From Bacteroidota bacterium (lineage in GTDB: Bacteria > Bacteroidota > Bacteroidia > Flavobacteriales_D > Sanyastnellaceae), in the NCBI GenBank assembly GCA_002746975.1, contig NVXE01000006.1:41875-105874 (forward strand): DNA of 64,000 nucleotides, given 5' to 3'. The notes beneath the pieces are model-generated. The model made no database searches, had not been told where the DNA came from, and saw only the letters and a list, made by a program, of their open reading frames with translations. The position numbers were made by a program, and so were the translations under genes. Below, piece by piece: positions 36,959 through 45,076 of this stretch (positions are counted from its first letter, which is position 1; each line of letters opens with the position of its first letter).

Positions 36959-37393
36959 TTATAATAGGAATTTAACGGGAAGTATATATTCAATCCGTAC
37001 TGCTTCACCCTTTTCAGTTCCTGGTCTGAAATTTGGCAATCCTTTAACAACACGTAATGCTTCTTCTTCTAAGGCCTTCGCTCCTTCACTGTCTCCTATT
37101 CCACGCATAACCTTAACGTCATTAACAGAGCCATCAGTTTCTACAACGAAAACTAGATATATGGTTCCTTCTGTTTTTGAAACTAAAGCAGTCTCTGGAT
37201 ATTTTGTCTCAGCCCCTACATACTCCATTAGAGCCATAGACGAACATCTGTATATATCTTCCATCGGAGCATCAACGCATTCCCCAAAAGCAGGCATAAT
37301 CTCACACTTCCTTAAAATTTGACCATCAGTATTCGACTGAGAGAAAGACACTAACGGTATTAAAATAGCCATTAAAACAATTAAATTCTTCAT
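36959..37393 (-). CDS. TonB C-terminal-domain periplasmic protein
   Basis: This is a 144-residue exported protein (signal peptide about 1-19, VSFSQ). Its C-terminal half (about 65-144) is a TonB-like domain: YPETALVSKTEGTIYLVFVV, GSVNDVKVMRGIG and LPNFRPGTEKGEAV. It lacks the transmembrane energy-transducing anchor and Pro-rich linker, so it cannot act as classical TonB. In Bacteroidota such secreted TonB-domain proteins are common and poorly understood. I chose ATG 37393; the upstream in-frame start at 37402 would be TTG. Convergent with the sialidase-like gene, 13 nt away. Confidence 0.85.
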   Translation of the reverse strand: MKNLIVLMAILIPLVSFSQSNTDGQILRKCEIMPAFGECVDAPMEDIYRCSSMALMEYVGAETKYPETALVSKTEGTIYLVFVVETDGSVNDVKVMRGIGDSEGAKALEEEALRVVKGLPNFRPGTEKGEAVRIEYILPVKFLL

Positions 37394-37468
37394 TATGATC
37401 AATTAATCTAGATTTTATAAAATCCAAATTACAACTCCAATCCTCAATTAACACAATACTTTTGTTAA

Positions 37469-37621
37469 ATGTTTACAGTAAAATATTCATTCGATGTAAA
37501 ACCTGGTTATGCGTACGCTCAATGGCCAGATAAACATCATTGGGAGTCATCTGGGAACAATTTACCATACTCAAATCTTAAATATCGTCAAATAATGAAC
37601 GACTCATGTGCAAAAATATAA
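37469..37621 (+). CDS. Possible 50-residue small protein
   Basis: An open frame encodes MFTVKYSFDVKPGYAYAQWP and 30 further residues, rich in Tyr, Trp and His (DKHHWESSG). It lies in the 600-nt gap before the sulfite reductase operon. A perfect -7-like TACTTTTG is at 37457-37464, with no matching -33. I do not recognise it; it may be chance or a decayed gene fragment. Confidence 0.25.
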   Translation: MFTVKYSFDVKPGYAYAQWPDKHHWESSGNNLPYSNLKYRQIMNDSCAKI

Positions 37622-37719
37622 AAAATATTTGAGCTTGACGTAATTGACGATTTACTAGTAAACAAAGGTAATAACCCACCTTTTAAGTAGGATTAGTTAA
37701 AGTCATTATTTGAAACTCC

Positions 37720-37748
37720 TTGTTTTATCAATATTTTTATGTAACTTG
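37720..37748 (+). promoter_or_regulatory. Promoter of the sulfite reductase operon
   Basis: TTG (37720-37722) and TAACTTG (37742-37748) resemble the Bacteroidota -33/-7 elements with a 19-nt spacer. Transcription would begin near 37752, giving a leader of about 245 nt ahead of the sulfite reductase ATG. A perfect 12-bp palindrome TTTACTAGTAAA at 37651-37662 lies upstream and could bind an activator or repressor. Confidence 0.45.
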
Positions 37749-37768
37749 TAGGAATAAGGTCTGAAAAA

Positions 37769-37798
37769 GGGCCATGGAGAATTCGCCTCTCCTACTGG
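37769..37798 (+). promoter_or_regulatory. Structured RNA element in the operon leader
   Basis: GGAGA (37776-37780) pairs with TCTCC (37788-37792) around a 7-nt loop, and CCA (37772-37774) pairs with TGG (37796-37798), giving a stacked hairpin about 20 nt after the predicted transcription start. It does not look like SAM-I, TPP, FMN or cobalamin riboswitch cores. Its role is unknown. Confidence 0.35.
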
Positions 37799-37858
37799 TA
37801 AAATAGAAGAATAATGAGTTTAAATAATAAAAATATCCAATTCCAAAACATCAAAGAA

Positions 37859-37915
37859 ATGATGTTGTGTTGTATGTGTTGTAGAAACAACTCATGGAAG
37901 AATTTATGGATATAA
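37859..37915 (+). CDS. Cys-rich leader peptide (putative attenuator peptide)
   Basis: An 18-codon frame encodes MMLCCMCCRNNSWKNLWI followed by TAA. Four of codons 4-8 are Cys and three of the first six are Met, the sulfur amino acids made from the product of the downstream operon. Its stop is 28 nt before the intrinsic terminator that precedes sulfite reductase. Bases 37874-37882 and 37887-37895, covering the last Cys codons, form a hairpin (ATG-T-GTTGT with ACAAC-T-CAT, loop AGAA). GGAAG at 37896-37900 can pair with CTTCC at 37949-37953 in the terminator's 5' arm. Ribosome stalling on Cys codons could therefore favour readthrough. Translation is inferred. Confidence 0.6.
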   Translation: MMLCCMCCRNNSWKNLWI

Positions 37916-37943
37916 TAATAACCTAATTAATAAAATATCACAT

Positions 37944-37973
37944 AAAGCCTTCCTTAACCGGGAGGCTTTTTTT
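37944..37973 (+). terminator. Intrinsic terminator/attenuator in the sulfite reductase leader
   Basis: AAAGCCTTCC (37944-37953) pairs with GGGAGGCTTT (37960-37969) in a 10-bp stem with one G-U pair, loop TTAACC, followed by an uninterrupted T run to 37973. It sits 23 nt upstream of the sulfite reductase start and downstream of the Cys-rich leader peptide. This is the position of an attenuator rather than the end of a gene. Confidence 0.85.
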
Positions 37974-37996
37974 ATGGATAATAAATGAAGTAACAG

Positions 37997-40108
37997 ATGA
38001 AAAGCTTTAGGACAGAGTTAGAAAACTCTATAGTAGAAAAGGATATAATTGAATTAGAATCAAAAATCCGAAAATTTCGAGACGGTAAGGTTGATGAAGA
38101 CAGTTTTAGAAGTTTAAGACTAGCTAGAGGTGTATATGGTCAACGCCAACCAGGGGTACAGATGATACGAATCAAAATTCCATTTGGTAAGCTCACCTCA
38201 GAACAGTTAAGAAGAATCTCAAAAGTCGCTGATGAATACTCCACTGGAAATTTACATGTGACGACTAGACAAGATATTCAAATTCACTATGTAAGTCTTG
38301 ATAGAACACCCGAATTGTGGGCTGAGCTGGAAAAGGATAAAATCACTCTAAGAGAGGCTTGTGGAAATACTGTTAGGAATATTACCGCCTCATCACTTGC
38401 GGGGGTTGATAATAAAGAACCTTTTGATGTATCTCCATACGCTCAAGCAACTTTTGAATATTTCCTACGGAATCCTGTTGGCCAAGATTTAGGGCGAAAG
38501 ATTAAGATAGCTTTTTCATCAAGCGATGAGGACTCTGCTTACTCTTTCATTCATGATTTAGGCTTCATTCCTAAGCTGAAAACTATTGACAATAAGGAAG
38601 TTAAAGGCTTTAAGCTAGTAATCGCTGGAGGGCTAGGTGCTGTTCCTTTTGTAGCCCAAACTTTTTCCGAATTTATCACTACAGATCAAATCATACCAAT
38701 CTCAGAAGCAATTATACGGGTCTTTGATAGAGAGGGAGAAAGAACTAACAGAAATAAGGCAAGGCTCAAATATCTGGTGAAATCAATAGGCTTAGAAGCA
38801 TTTATGAAGTTAGTCGAAGAAGAACGGATTTCTGTTAAAGAAAAAGTCTTCCCTATTGACACTTCGCTTTTTGAAATTCAGAGTGCCAAACCTTTAGTTG
38901 AAGCCCCTGAAATTACGATTTTGGACTCTGAAAAATTTAAAAGATGGAAACTATCTAACGTAATTAAACAGAAACAAAATGGTTTTTTTGCGATTAAAAT
39001 AAAACTCCAAACAGGAGATTTCTCAACTGACACAGCTCGTAAACTAGCTACACTTGTTGATGATTATGCGGCAGATGACATAAGACTTACCATAGGACAA
39101 GGGGTAGTCCTTAAATTCGTTAGAGAAGCTCATCTCGAGTATTTATTTCACGAATTAAATTCACTCGGACTTGCTGAACCTGGCGCAGAAAGCACTGCTG
39201 ACATTACAACATGTCCTGGAACTGATACTTGTAATTTAGGTATTTCTAATAGCACTGAGATAACTAGAGTTCTCGAAAAGTTAATCAACGAGAAGTATCC
39301 AGATTTTATATACAATCACGATATAAAGATAAAGATTAGTGGGTGTATGAACGCGTGTGGTCAGCACACTTTAGCTAATATAGGGTTTCACGGAAGCTCC
39401 ATGAGGTCAGGTAGCCTAATCGCTCCTGCTCTACAAGTTTTACTAGGTGGTGGGGCTTTGGGGAATGGTGAAGGTCGGGTCGCAGATAAGGTTATTAAGG
39501 TGCCTAGTAAAAGAGGTCCACTTACTTTAATGACAATATTAAACGATTTCGATATAAATAAAAATGACGGTGAGCTCTTTAATGACTATTACGATAGACA
39601 AGGAAAACGCTATTTCTACGATTTATTGAAAGTAATCGGCTCCTCTGAAGAGTTAACATCAGAAGAGTTTTTGGATTGGGGACACACCGAGACATTTAAA
39701 ACAGCTATAGGTGTGGGAGAGTGTGCGGGAGTAACTATTGATTTGGTCTCAACTCTTCTACTTGAAGGAAAAGAAAAACTAGATAATGCAAAAGAGACTC
39801 TAATAAATGGCTCATATGCAGATTCTATTTACCACTCTTATAGTTCACTCATTAATGGTGCAAAAGCTTTACTCGTGGGTAAACAGGTTAGGACAAATAG
39901 TCAAACGACGATTATAAGTTTATTCGACGAAAACTTTATAGATACAAAAGAAATAGAGCTTGATGGCACCTTTCAACAACTAGCTCTACAAATTAAGAAT
40001 AACGAACCCACAGCTGAGTTTGCTACAAAATTTTTCGAAAGAGCTAAAAGCTTTGCAGAAACTGTAGTAGATCTTAGAAAAAAACAATTAAGTAATGCAA
40101 GCATTTAA
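37997..40108 (+). CDS. Sulfite reductase hemoprotein (ferredoxin-type), with C-terminal extension
   Basis: This is a 703-residue siroheme / 4Fe-4S enzyme of the nitrite and sulfite reductase family, reducing sulfite to sulfide with six electrons. Signatures are TTRQDIQIHYV, CGNTVRNITAS and the cluster ligands Cys406, Cys412, Cys450 and Cys454 (CPGTDTC and GCMNACGQH). The last about 130 residues (570-703, beginning near GECAGVTIDLV) form an extra all-helical region resembling a HEPN domain, absent from E. coli CysI. Context, with SUMT, siroheme synthase and CysH directly following, favours sulfite over nitrite. The gene overlaps the next by 14 nt. No separate flavoprotein subunit is present, so ferredoxin is the likely donor. 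Confidence 0.9.
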   Translation: MKSFRTELENSIVEKDIIELESKIRKFRDGKVDEDSFRSLRLARGVYGQRQPGVQMIRIKIPFGKLTSEQLRRISKVADEYSTGNLHVTTRQDIQIHYVSLDRTPELWAELEKDKITLREACGNTVRNITASSLAGVDNKEPFDVSPYAQATFEYFLRNPVGQDLGRKIKIAFSSSDEDSAYSFIHDLGFIPKLKTIDNKEVKGFKLVIAGGLGAVPFVAQTFSEFITTDQIIPISEAIIRVFDREGERTNRNKARLKYLVKSIGLEAFMKLVEEERISVKEKVFPIDTSLFEIQSAKPLVEAPEITILDSEKFKRWKLSNVIKQKQNGFFAIKIKLQTGDFSTDTARKLATLVDDYAADDIRLTIGQGVVLKFVREAHLEYLFHELNSLGLAEPGAESTADITTCPGTDTCNLGISNSTEITRVLEKLINEKYPDFIYNHDIKIKISGCMNACGQHTLANIGFHGSSMRSGSLIAPALQVLLGGGALGNGEGRVADKVIKVPSKRGPLTLMTILNDFDINKNDGELFNDYYDRQGKRYFYDLLKVIGSSEELTSEEFLDWGHTETFKTAIGVGECAGVTIDLVSTLLLEGKEKLDNAKETLINGSYADSIYHSYSSLINGAKALLVGKQVRTNSQTTIISLFDENFIDTKEIELDGTFQQLALQIKNNEPTAEFATKFFERAKSFAETVVDLRKKQLSNASI

Positions 40109-40871
40109 TCTTTTCCGAAAACCAAAATTGACGCTCGTGGGAGCTGGTCCTGGAGATCCAGAACTTATTACGTTGAAAGGTGTAAAAGCACTGTCCTCTG
40201 CGAAAGTAGTGTTATACGATGCCTTAGTACATCCTGACATGCTTGATTACACATCAGATGGATGTCTTAACATACTCGTGGGTAAAAGGTCTGGACATCA
40301 CAGCTATAAGCAACATGAGATTAATGAATTAATCGTTAAATACGCATATGAATTCGGTAGTGTCGTGAGGCTCAAAGGTGGAGATCCTTTTGTGTTCGGG
40401 AGGGCGAGCGAAGAGATTGAGTATGCCGATAAGTATGGGATTACTAGTAATGTTATTCCTGGCTTATCATGCTCTACCGCCCTACCCGGCTTACATGGTA
40501 TGCCATTGACTAAAAGAGGAGTTAACGAGAGTTTCTGGGTTGTCACGGGTACTACAAAAAACGGTAAAATCTCAGACGACTTCTATTTAGCAGCTCGTTC
40601 TTCTGCAACTGTCGTTGTGCTAATGGGTAGGAAGAAACTAAATGTCGTAACAGAGTTCTACAAATCTATTGGGAAAGAAAATTTACCTATTGCGGTTATA
40701 CAAAACGGTTCATTAGAGTCTGAGAAAACCGCTATCGGATCAATTATCGACATCGAAGCTTTAGTCGAGGAAAAGAAAATTGGCACGCCAGCAATATTAA
40801 TAATAGGCGAGGTCGTTAAATATCATTCTGAGCGTCTTCCCATTTTTGCACAACATTTTTCAAACAACTGA
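40095..40871 (+). CDS. cobA: Uroporphyrinogen-III C-methyltransferase
   Basis: This 258-residue SUMT uses SAM to methylate uroporphyrinogen III twice, giving precorrin-2, the first committed step toward siroheme. Motifs are VGAGPGDPELITLKG at the N-terminus, VRLKGGDPFVFGRASEE, GLSCSTALPGL and the conserved LTKRGVNESFWVVTGT. It overlaps the sulfite reductase gene by 14 nt and the siroheme synthase gene follows after 3 nt, so siroheme supply is coupled to the apoenzyme. It competes with haem synthesis for the product of the convergent hem genes. Confidence 0.95.
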   Translation: MQAFNLFRKPKLTLVGAGPGDPELITLKGVKALSSAKVVLYDALVHPDMLDYTSDGCLNILVGKRSGHHSYKQHEINELIVKYAYEFGSVVRLKGGDPFVFGRASEEIEYADKYGITSNVIPGLSCSTALPGLHGMPLTKRGVNESFWVVTGTTKNGKISDDFYLAARSSATVVVLMGRKKLNVVTEFYKSIGKENLPIAVIQNGSLESEKTAIGSIIDIEALVEEKKIGTPAILIIGEVVKYHSERLPIFAQHFSNN

Positions 40872-40874
40872 ATC

Positions 40875-41471
40875 ATGACTTCTAATTCTAATACTTTATT
40901 TCCGATTTTTCTAAAACTTTCTAAGCTCAACGTTTTAATTGTCGGAGGTGGAAATGTCGCTGCGGAGAAGTTGCATTTCTTACTTAAAAGTAGCCCAGAC
41001 GCAAATGTTACTGTCGTAGCAACAGAGATTTCAGAAGCCGTTAGCGATCTTGTTAAAGACCAAACTCATGTTAGATGTACCCTCGAAGAATACTCAAAGT
41101 CTTGGCTTAACGGTATAGATATTGTAGTTGCAGCAACTGGAGATAAGAAGATAAATAAGACAGTTTGGTCTGATGCAAAAAAAGCAAAAATAATAGTTAA
41201 CGTAGCTGACACACCTGATCTTTGTGATTTCTATATGGGGTCAATTGTGACTAAAGGAGACTTAAAATTAGCGATATCTACAAATGGAAAATCTCCGACT
41301 TTTTCAAGGCGATTTAGAGAATTACTCGAAAGTATATTGCCCGACACTTTGCCTGAAACTCTTAACAACTTAAATGCAATCAGAAAGACATTAAAGGGGG
41401 ATTTTACTGAGAAAGTAAAATCACTCAATAAGTTAACAGAACTGTTAGTTCTAGAAAACACGAAAAAATGA
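40875..41471 (+). CDS. Precorrin-2 dehydrogenase / sirohydrochlorin ferrochelatase
   Basis: This 198-residue protein corresponds to the N-terminal part of E. coli CysG (Met8p-like). It oxidises precorrin-2 with NAD and inserts iron to give siroheme. The Rossmann motif IVGGGNVAAEK is near residue 25; VNVADTPDLCDFYMG and the signature ISTNGKSPTFSRRFRELLE follow. Stop overlaps the start of cysH (ATGA). Together with the upstream methyltransferase it completes siroheme synthesis from uroporphyrinogen III. Confidence 0.93.
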   Translation: MTSNSNTLFPIFLKLSKLNVLIVGGGNVAAEKLHFLLKSSPDANVTVVATEISEAVSDLVKDQTHVRCTLEEYSKSWLNGIDIVVAATGDKKINKTVWSDAKKAKIIVNVADTPDLCDFYMGSIVTKGDLKLAISTNGKSPTFSRRFRELLESILPDTLPETLNNLNAIRKTLKGDFTEKVKSLNKLTELLVLENTKK

Positions 41472-42160
41472 CCACCCAAACTATTACCTCACAAATCATT
41501 CAAGACAAGAAAATTTCTGAACTTAATAAGAAATATATCTCACTTAAGCCTATAGAAAGAGTTGCAGAGCTATATAAGGATTTTAATCAAAATGAGATAA
41601 TGCTAACATCTTCTTTTGCAGCAACTTCAGCCCTTCTACTTAAACTATTTTCTGACACTGAAAAAAGTCAAATTATATACTTTATAGATACTGGATATCA
41701 TTTTCCTGAGACATTAATATACAAGCAATACTTAACTCAGCTTTATGATTTAAAAGTTGATGATGTTAGAGCTGATAGAGTTAATCATGACAAGACTTCT
41801 ACAGAAAAAACATGGGAGAAAGACCCTAACCTTTGCTGTTCAATAAATAAAGTATCACCCCTAGATAAACTCAAGAACTCACACTCGGTTTGGGTATCTG
41901 GCCTTATGTCATGGCAGTCAAACCATAGGTCGTCATTAAATATTTTTGAACGACGTAATGGAATATTAAAGTTCTATCCTTTATTAGACGTGACTCAATC
42001 TGAGCGTGATAACTATATAAAAGATCACCACTTACCGTTTCACCCTCTAGTTTCTAAAGGATATTTATCTATTGGATGTTCACATTGTACCGTTCCAGGT
42101 AATGGAAGAGATGGAAGATGGAATAACAACCCTAAAACTGAGTGTGGACTACATCTTTAG
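41468..42160 (+). CDS. cysH: Adenylylsulfate / phosphoadenylylsulfate reductase
   Basis: This 230-residue enzyme reduces APS or PAPS to sulfite with thioredoxin, the step before sulfite reductase. It shows the nucleotide-binding TSSFAATSALLLK, the pair Cys123-Cys124 and Cys204-x2-Cys207 that bind a 4Fe-4S cluster, and the catalytic Cys226 in the C-terminal ECGLHL. The four cluster Cys favour APS use over PAPS. It is the last gene of the operon. No ATP sulfurylase (CysDN or Sat) is in the window, so it must be encoded elsewhere. Confidence 0.95.
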   Translation: MTTQTITSQIIQDKKISELNKKYISLKPIERVAELYKDFNQNEIMLTSSFAATSALLLKLFSDTEKSQIIYFIDTGYHFPETLIYKQYLTQLYDLKVDDVRADRVNHDKTSTEKTWEKDPNLCCSINKVSPLDKLKNSHSVWVSGLMSWQSNHRSSLNIFERRNGILKFYPLLDVTQSERDNYIKDHHLPFHPLVSKGYLSIGCSHCTVPGNGRDGRWNNNPKTECGLHL

Positions 42161-42177
42161 GATTTGTTTTTATATGA

Positions 42178-43461
42178 CTATAATATCTCGTTTAACGATT
42201 CTTCTATTGCCAAAATAGTTCCGTCTAATAAAGAATAGCTATGTGTGGTGGAAACGAATAGAGTTTCGAATGCTGAGGGTGCAAAATAAATACCACGCTT
42301 CAATACTCCATGAAATAGCAGTTTAAAAAACTCAGTATCTGCGTTATTCGCCTCATTAAAATTCCCAACCTCATCCACACCAAAATGAAAACTCAGCATT
42401 GACCCCACTCTGTTGAGTGCGTATTTTAATTCGTGATTATCGAACACTTCACGTATTCCCTTTTCTAAATAGGCTCCTTTCTCTTCAAGTTCGAGATAAA
42501 TATTTGGTTTACAGTTAAGTTCCTTCAATAAGGCAAGCCCACAAGTCATTGCTATAGGATTGCCACTTAATGTACCTGCTTGATATACTGGCCCTTCAGG
42601 TGCGAGCATATCCATAATTTCTCGTTTCCCACCAAATGCCCCAACTGGCATACCCCCACCTATAATTTTACCCATAGTAACTAAATCAGGCAACACTCCA
42701 TAAAGCTCTGTAGCCCCACCTTTAGCAATTCTGAAGCCGCACATCACCTCATCAAAAATTAATAGTATTCCATGAGTATCGCATAATTCTCTCAATCCTT
42801 TTAAGAAACCGTCAACAGGTGGAATACACCCCATATTTCCAGCTACTGGTTCTAATATTATTGCAGCTATTTCATTAGGGTTTAACTCAATTAGTTGAAT
42901 AACTGCCGATAAGTCGTTAAATGGTGCTAATAGTGTGTCACGAGCCGTACCACGTGTTACTCCGGAACTATCCGGCTCACCCAAGGTGGCTGCTCCTGAA
43001 CCTGCTTTAATAAGAAACGGGTCAGCGTGACCGTGATAACATCCTTCAAACTTGATAAATTTATCTCGGTTTGTATAACCTCTAGCTAACCTGATAGCAG
43101 ACATACATGCTTCAGTACCCGAATTTACCATACGTACTTTTTCAACAGCGGGGACCATTTTGCAAATCAACTCAGCTATTTCTATCTCTAATACTGTAGG
43201 AGTACCAAAAGATGTTGTATTACTAGTTGCCTTTTTAAGAGCTTCCACTATTGGTGGATGGCAATGTCCTAATATCATAGGGCCCCAAGATCCTATATAA
43301 TCTATGTAATCTCTACCTTCGACATCGGTCATAATCGACCCTTTTGCAGATTGAAAAAACAAAGGAGTCCCTCCAACAGATTTAAATGCTCTTACGGGTG
43401 AGTTTACTCCTCCAGGAATAAATAACTGAGCCCTTTCAAAAAGATCTTCACTTTTACTCAT
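42178..43461 (-). CDS. hemL: Glutamate-1-semialdehyde 2,1-aminomutase
   Basis: This is a 427-residue PLP-dependent aminomutase converting glutamate-1-semialdehyde to 5-aminolevulinate in C5-pathway haem synthesis. Characteristic sequences are IPGGVNSPVRAFKSVGG, SWGPMILGHCHP, RMVNSGTEACMSAIRLARG, FDEVMCGFR and the PLP lysine in TMGKIIGGGMPVGA. Full length, no anomalies. It is the last of the five haem genes and overlaps hemB by 4 nt. It is convergent with cysH, only 17 nt away. Confidence 0.97.
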   Translation of the reverse strand: MSKSEDLFERAQLFIPGGVNSPVRAFKSVGGTPLFFQSAKGSIMTDVEGRDYIDYIGSWGPMILGHCHPPIVEALKKATSNTTSFGTPTVLEIEIAELICKMVPAVEKVRMVNSGTEACMSAIRLARGYTNRDKFIKFEGCYHGHADPFLIKAGSGAATLGEPDSSGVTRGTARDTLLAPFNDLSAVIQLIELNPNEIAAIILEPVAGNMGCIPPVDGFLKGLRELCDTHGILLIFDEVMCGFRIAKGGATELYGVLPDLVTMGKIIGGGMPVGAFGGKREIMDMLAPEGPVYQAGTLSGNPIAMTCGLALLKELNCKPNIYLELEEKGAYLEKGIREVFDNHELKYALNRVGSMLSFHFGVDEVGNFNEANNADTEFFKLLFHGVLKRGIYFAPSAFETLFVSTTHSYSLLDGTILAIEESLNEIL

Positions 43462-44438
43462 CTATTCAATAGTCTAACTGCGTCTTTTGCAAAGTATGTT
43501 GCTATCAATGTTGCCCCAGCCCTTTTAAAAGCAATTAACGTCTCCATCATAACCTCGTCATGAGATAACCACCCCTTTTCTGCCGCAGCTTTAATCATTG
43601 CATACTCTCCTGACACTTGATAAGCTACTACTGGGGCATCGAAATTATCATAAACTAGTCTCACGACATCTAAATAAGGCAAACCGGGCTTAACCATTAC
43701 CATATCCGCTCCTTCCTCTATATCTCTTTCAACTTCAGTGAGGGCTTCTTGAGAATTGGAAATACTCATTTGGTATGATTTTTTATCCCCAAATCCAGGA
43801 GCAGAATCCAAAGCGTCACGAAATGGCCCATAAAATGAGGATGCATACTTAGCGCTATAAGACAAAATGCCTGTATTCTTAAAACCTTCTTCTTCCAAAC
43901 GTTCTCGTATATATCCAATACGACCATCCATCATATCTGATGGTGCTACCATATCGACACCCGCTTTTGCATGAGACACCGACATTTCACCTAGTATCTC
44001 AACTGTAAGATCATTGACTATTTCACTTCCTACAACAATTCCATCATGTCCGAAACTAGAATATGGGTCTAAAGCAACATCACTCATTACATACATTTCT
44101 GGCACAGCCTCCTTAATCGCGCGAATCCCCCTCTGCATTAACCCATTATCATTAACGGCCTCAGTTCCTTTATTATCCTTTAACTCATCTACTACTTTAG
44201 CAAATAATAAAACACAACGCAATCCTAAACTATAGCATTCCCTGACTTCGTCAAGAAGTAAATCCAATGAAAATCTATAGTAACCGGGCATAGAAGATAT
44301 CTCTTCCTTCTTACCATCACCTTCAATAAGGAATAATGGAACTATGAAATCAGTAGCGCGTAAGTGATTCTCTGCTACTAAATCTCTAATTGCTTCTGTA
44401 GCTCTTAACCTTCTGTTTCTTTGATAGGGGAATGCCAT
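43458..44438 (-). CDS. hemB: Porphobilinogen synthase (delta-aminolevulinate dehydratase)
   Basis: This 326-residue enzyme condenses two 5-aminolevulinates to porphobilinogen. Schiff-base lysines lie in ILSYSAKYASSFYGPFRDA and MVMVKPGLPYLD. At the metal site the sequence DVALDPYSSFGHDG has Asp in place of the Cys residues of zinc enzymes, so this is the Mg/K-dependent type and should not need zinc. It overlaps hemD by 34 nt upstream and hemL by 4 nt downstream. Confidence 0.96.
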   Translation of the reverse strand: MAFPYQRNRRLRATEAIRDLVAENHLRATDFIVPLFLIEGDGKKEEISSMPGYYRFSLDLLLDEVRECYSLGLRCVLLFAKVVDELKDNKGTEAVNDNGLMQRGIRAIKEAVPEMYVMSDVALDPYSSFGHDGIVVGSEIVNDLTVEILGEMSVSHAKAGVDMVAPSDMMDGRIGYIRERLEEEGFKNTGILSYSAKYASSFYGPFRDALDSAPGFGDKKSYQMSISNSQEALTEVERDIEEGADMVMVKPGLPYLDVVRLVYDNFDAPVVAYQVSGEYAMIKAAAEKGWLSHDEVMMETLIAFKRAGATLIATYFAKDAVRLLNR

Positions 44439-45076
44439 GCGAAATACTCTATTGCTTTTTCGATTATACTCTCTGAACTAGATTCTTTACTTAAAATAAG
44501 ATCCTGACCTTGACGAATTAATTCCCGCTCAGTTGAAGGACCTATAGCAAAGCAAGGTAAGTTGTTAAACCCTCCATTTTGCATAAGACCTTTTACAGAA
44601 CTAGGGCTCATAAATGCCAATGCGTCAACACCTCTTAAATCTATGCTTTTTTTTAGAATACGAGAGCTATACACTACCTTTTCTAATACCTTAATGTCGG
44701 CATTATTAAGACCTTTAAGCAAATCACCTCTCCTGTTGTCACCACAAATAAACATAACCTCTTGCTCTTTGTTTTCAATAATTAATTCTGCCAAATAAAC
44801 TGCTGTATGTATTTTAGGAATTAATGCGTTGGGAATATTAGAGGCTGTTCTAGGGCCTACTGCATAAACTTTAGAGGGAAAATCAATCTCACAAAAACAT
44901 CTGCTAGCATTCCCACTTGTAAAAACCCAAGGGATATTCCTATTCCAATTTTTACAATCAAAATCAAGCTCAGATATCTCAATAATAGGTTCACATGAAA
45001 CACGTATTTCATCATGTTCTACAAGCAGATTATCAGCAAGCTGATTTAAGAATAATATATGAGGCTTCTTACTCAT
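44405..45076 (-). CDS. hemD: Uroporphyrinogen-III synthase
   Basis: This 223-residue protein is assigned mainly by position between hemC and hemB and by its two-domain alternating alpha/beta pattern; the family is poorly conserved. Supporting segments are VYAVGPRTASNIPN, MFICGDNRRGDLL, ALAFMSPSSVKGLMQNG and PCFAIGPSTERELIRQG, which match the usual HemD blocks around the active-site cleft. It closes hydroxymethylbilane to uroporphyrinogen III, the branch point to haem and siroheme. It overlaps hemC by 8 nt. Confidence 0.85.
   Translation of the reverse strand: MSKKPHILFLNQLADNLLVEHDEIRVSCEPIIEISELDFDCKNWNRNIPWVFTSGNASRCFCEIDFPSKVYAVGPRTASNIPNALIPKIHTAVYLAELIIENKEQEVMFICGDNRRGDLLKGLNNADIKVLEKVVYSSRILKKSIDLRGVDALAFMSPSSVKGLMQNGGFNNLPCFAIGPSTERELIRQGQDLILSKESSSESIIEKAIEYFAWHSPIKETEG

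Noticed and set aside
37752-37860. SAM-I, TPP, FMN or cobalamin riboswitch before the sulfur operon
   Set aside because: None of the conserved cores of these classes could be found by eye; only a simple hairpin is visible.
37997-40108. Assimilatory nitrite reductase
   Set aside because: The family cannot be separated by motifs alone, but the adjacent CysH and siroheme genes and the Cys-rich leader favour sulfite.
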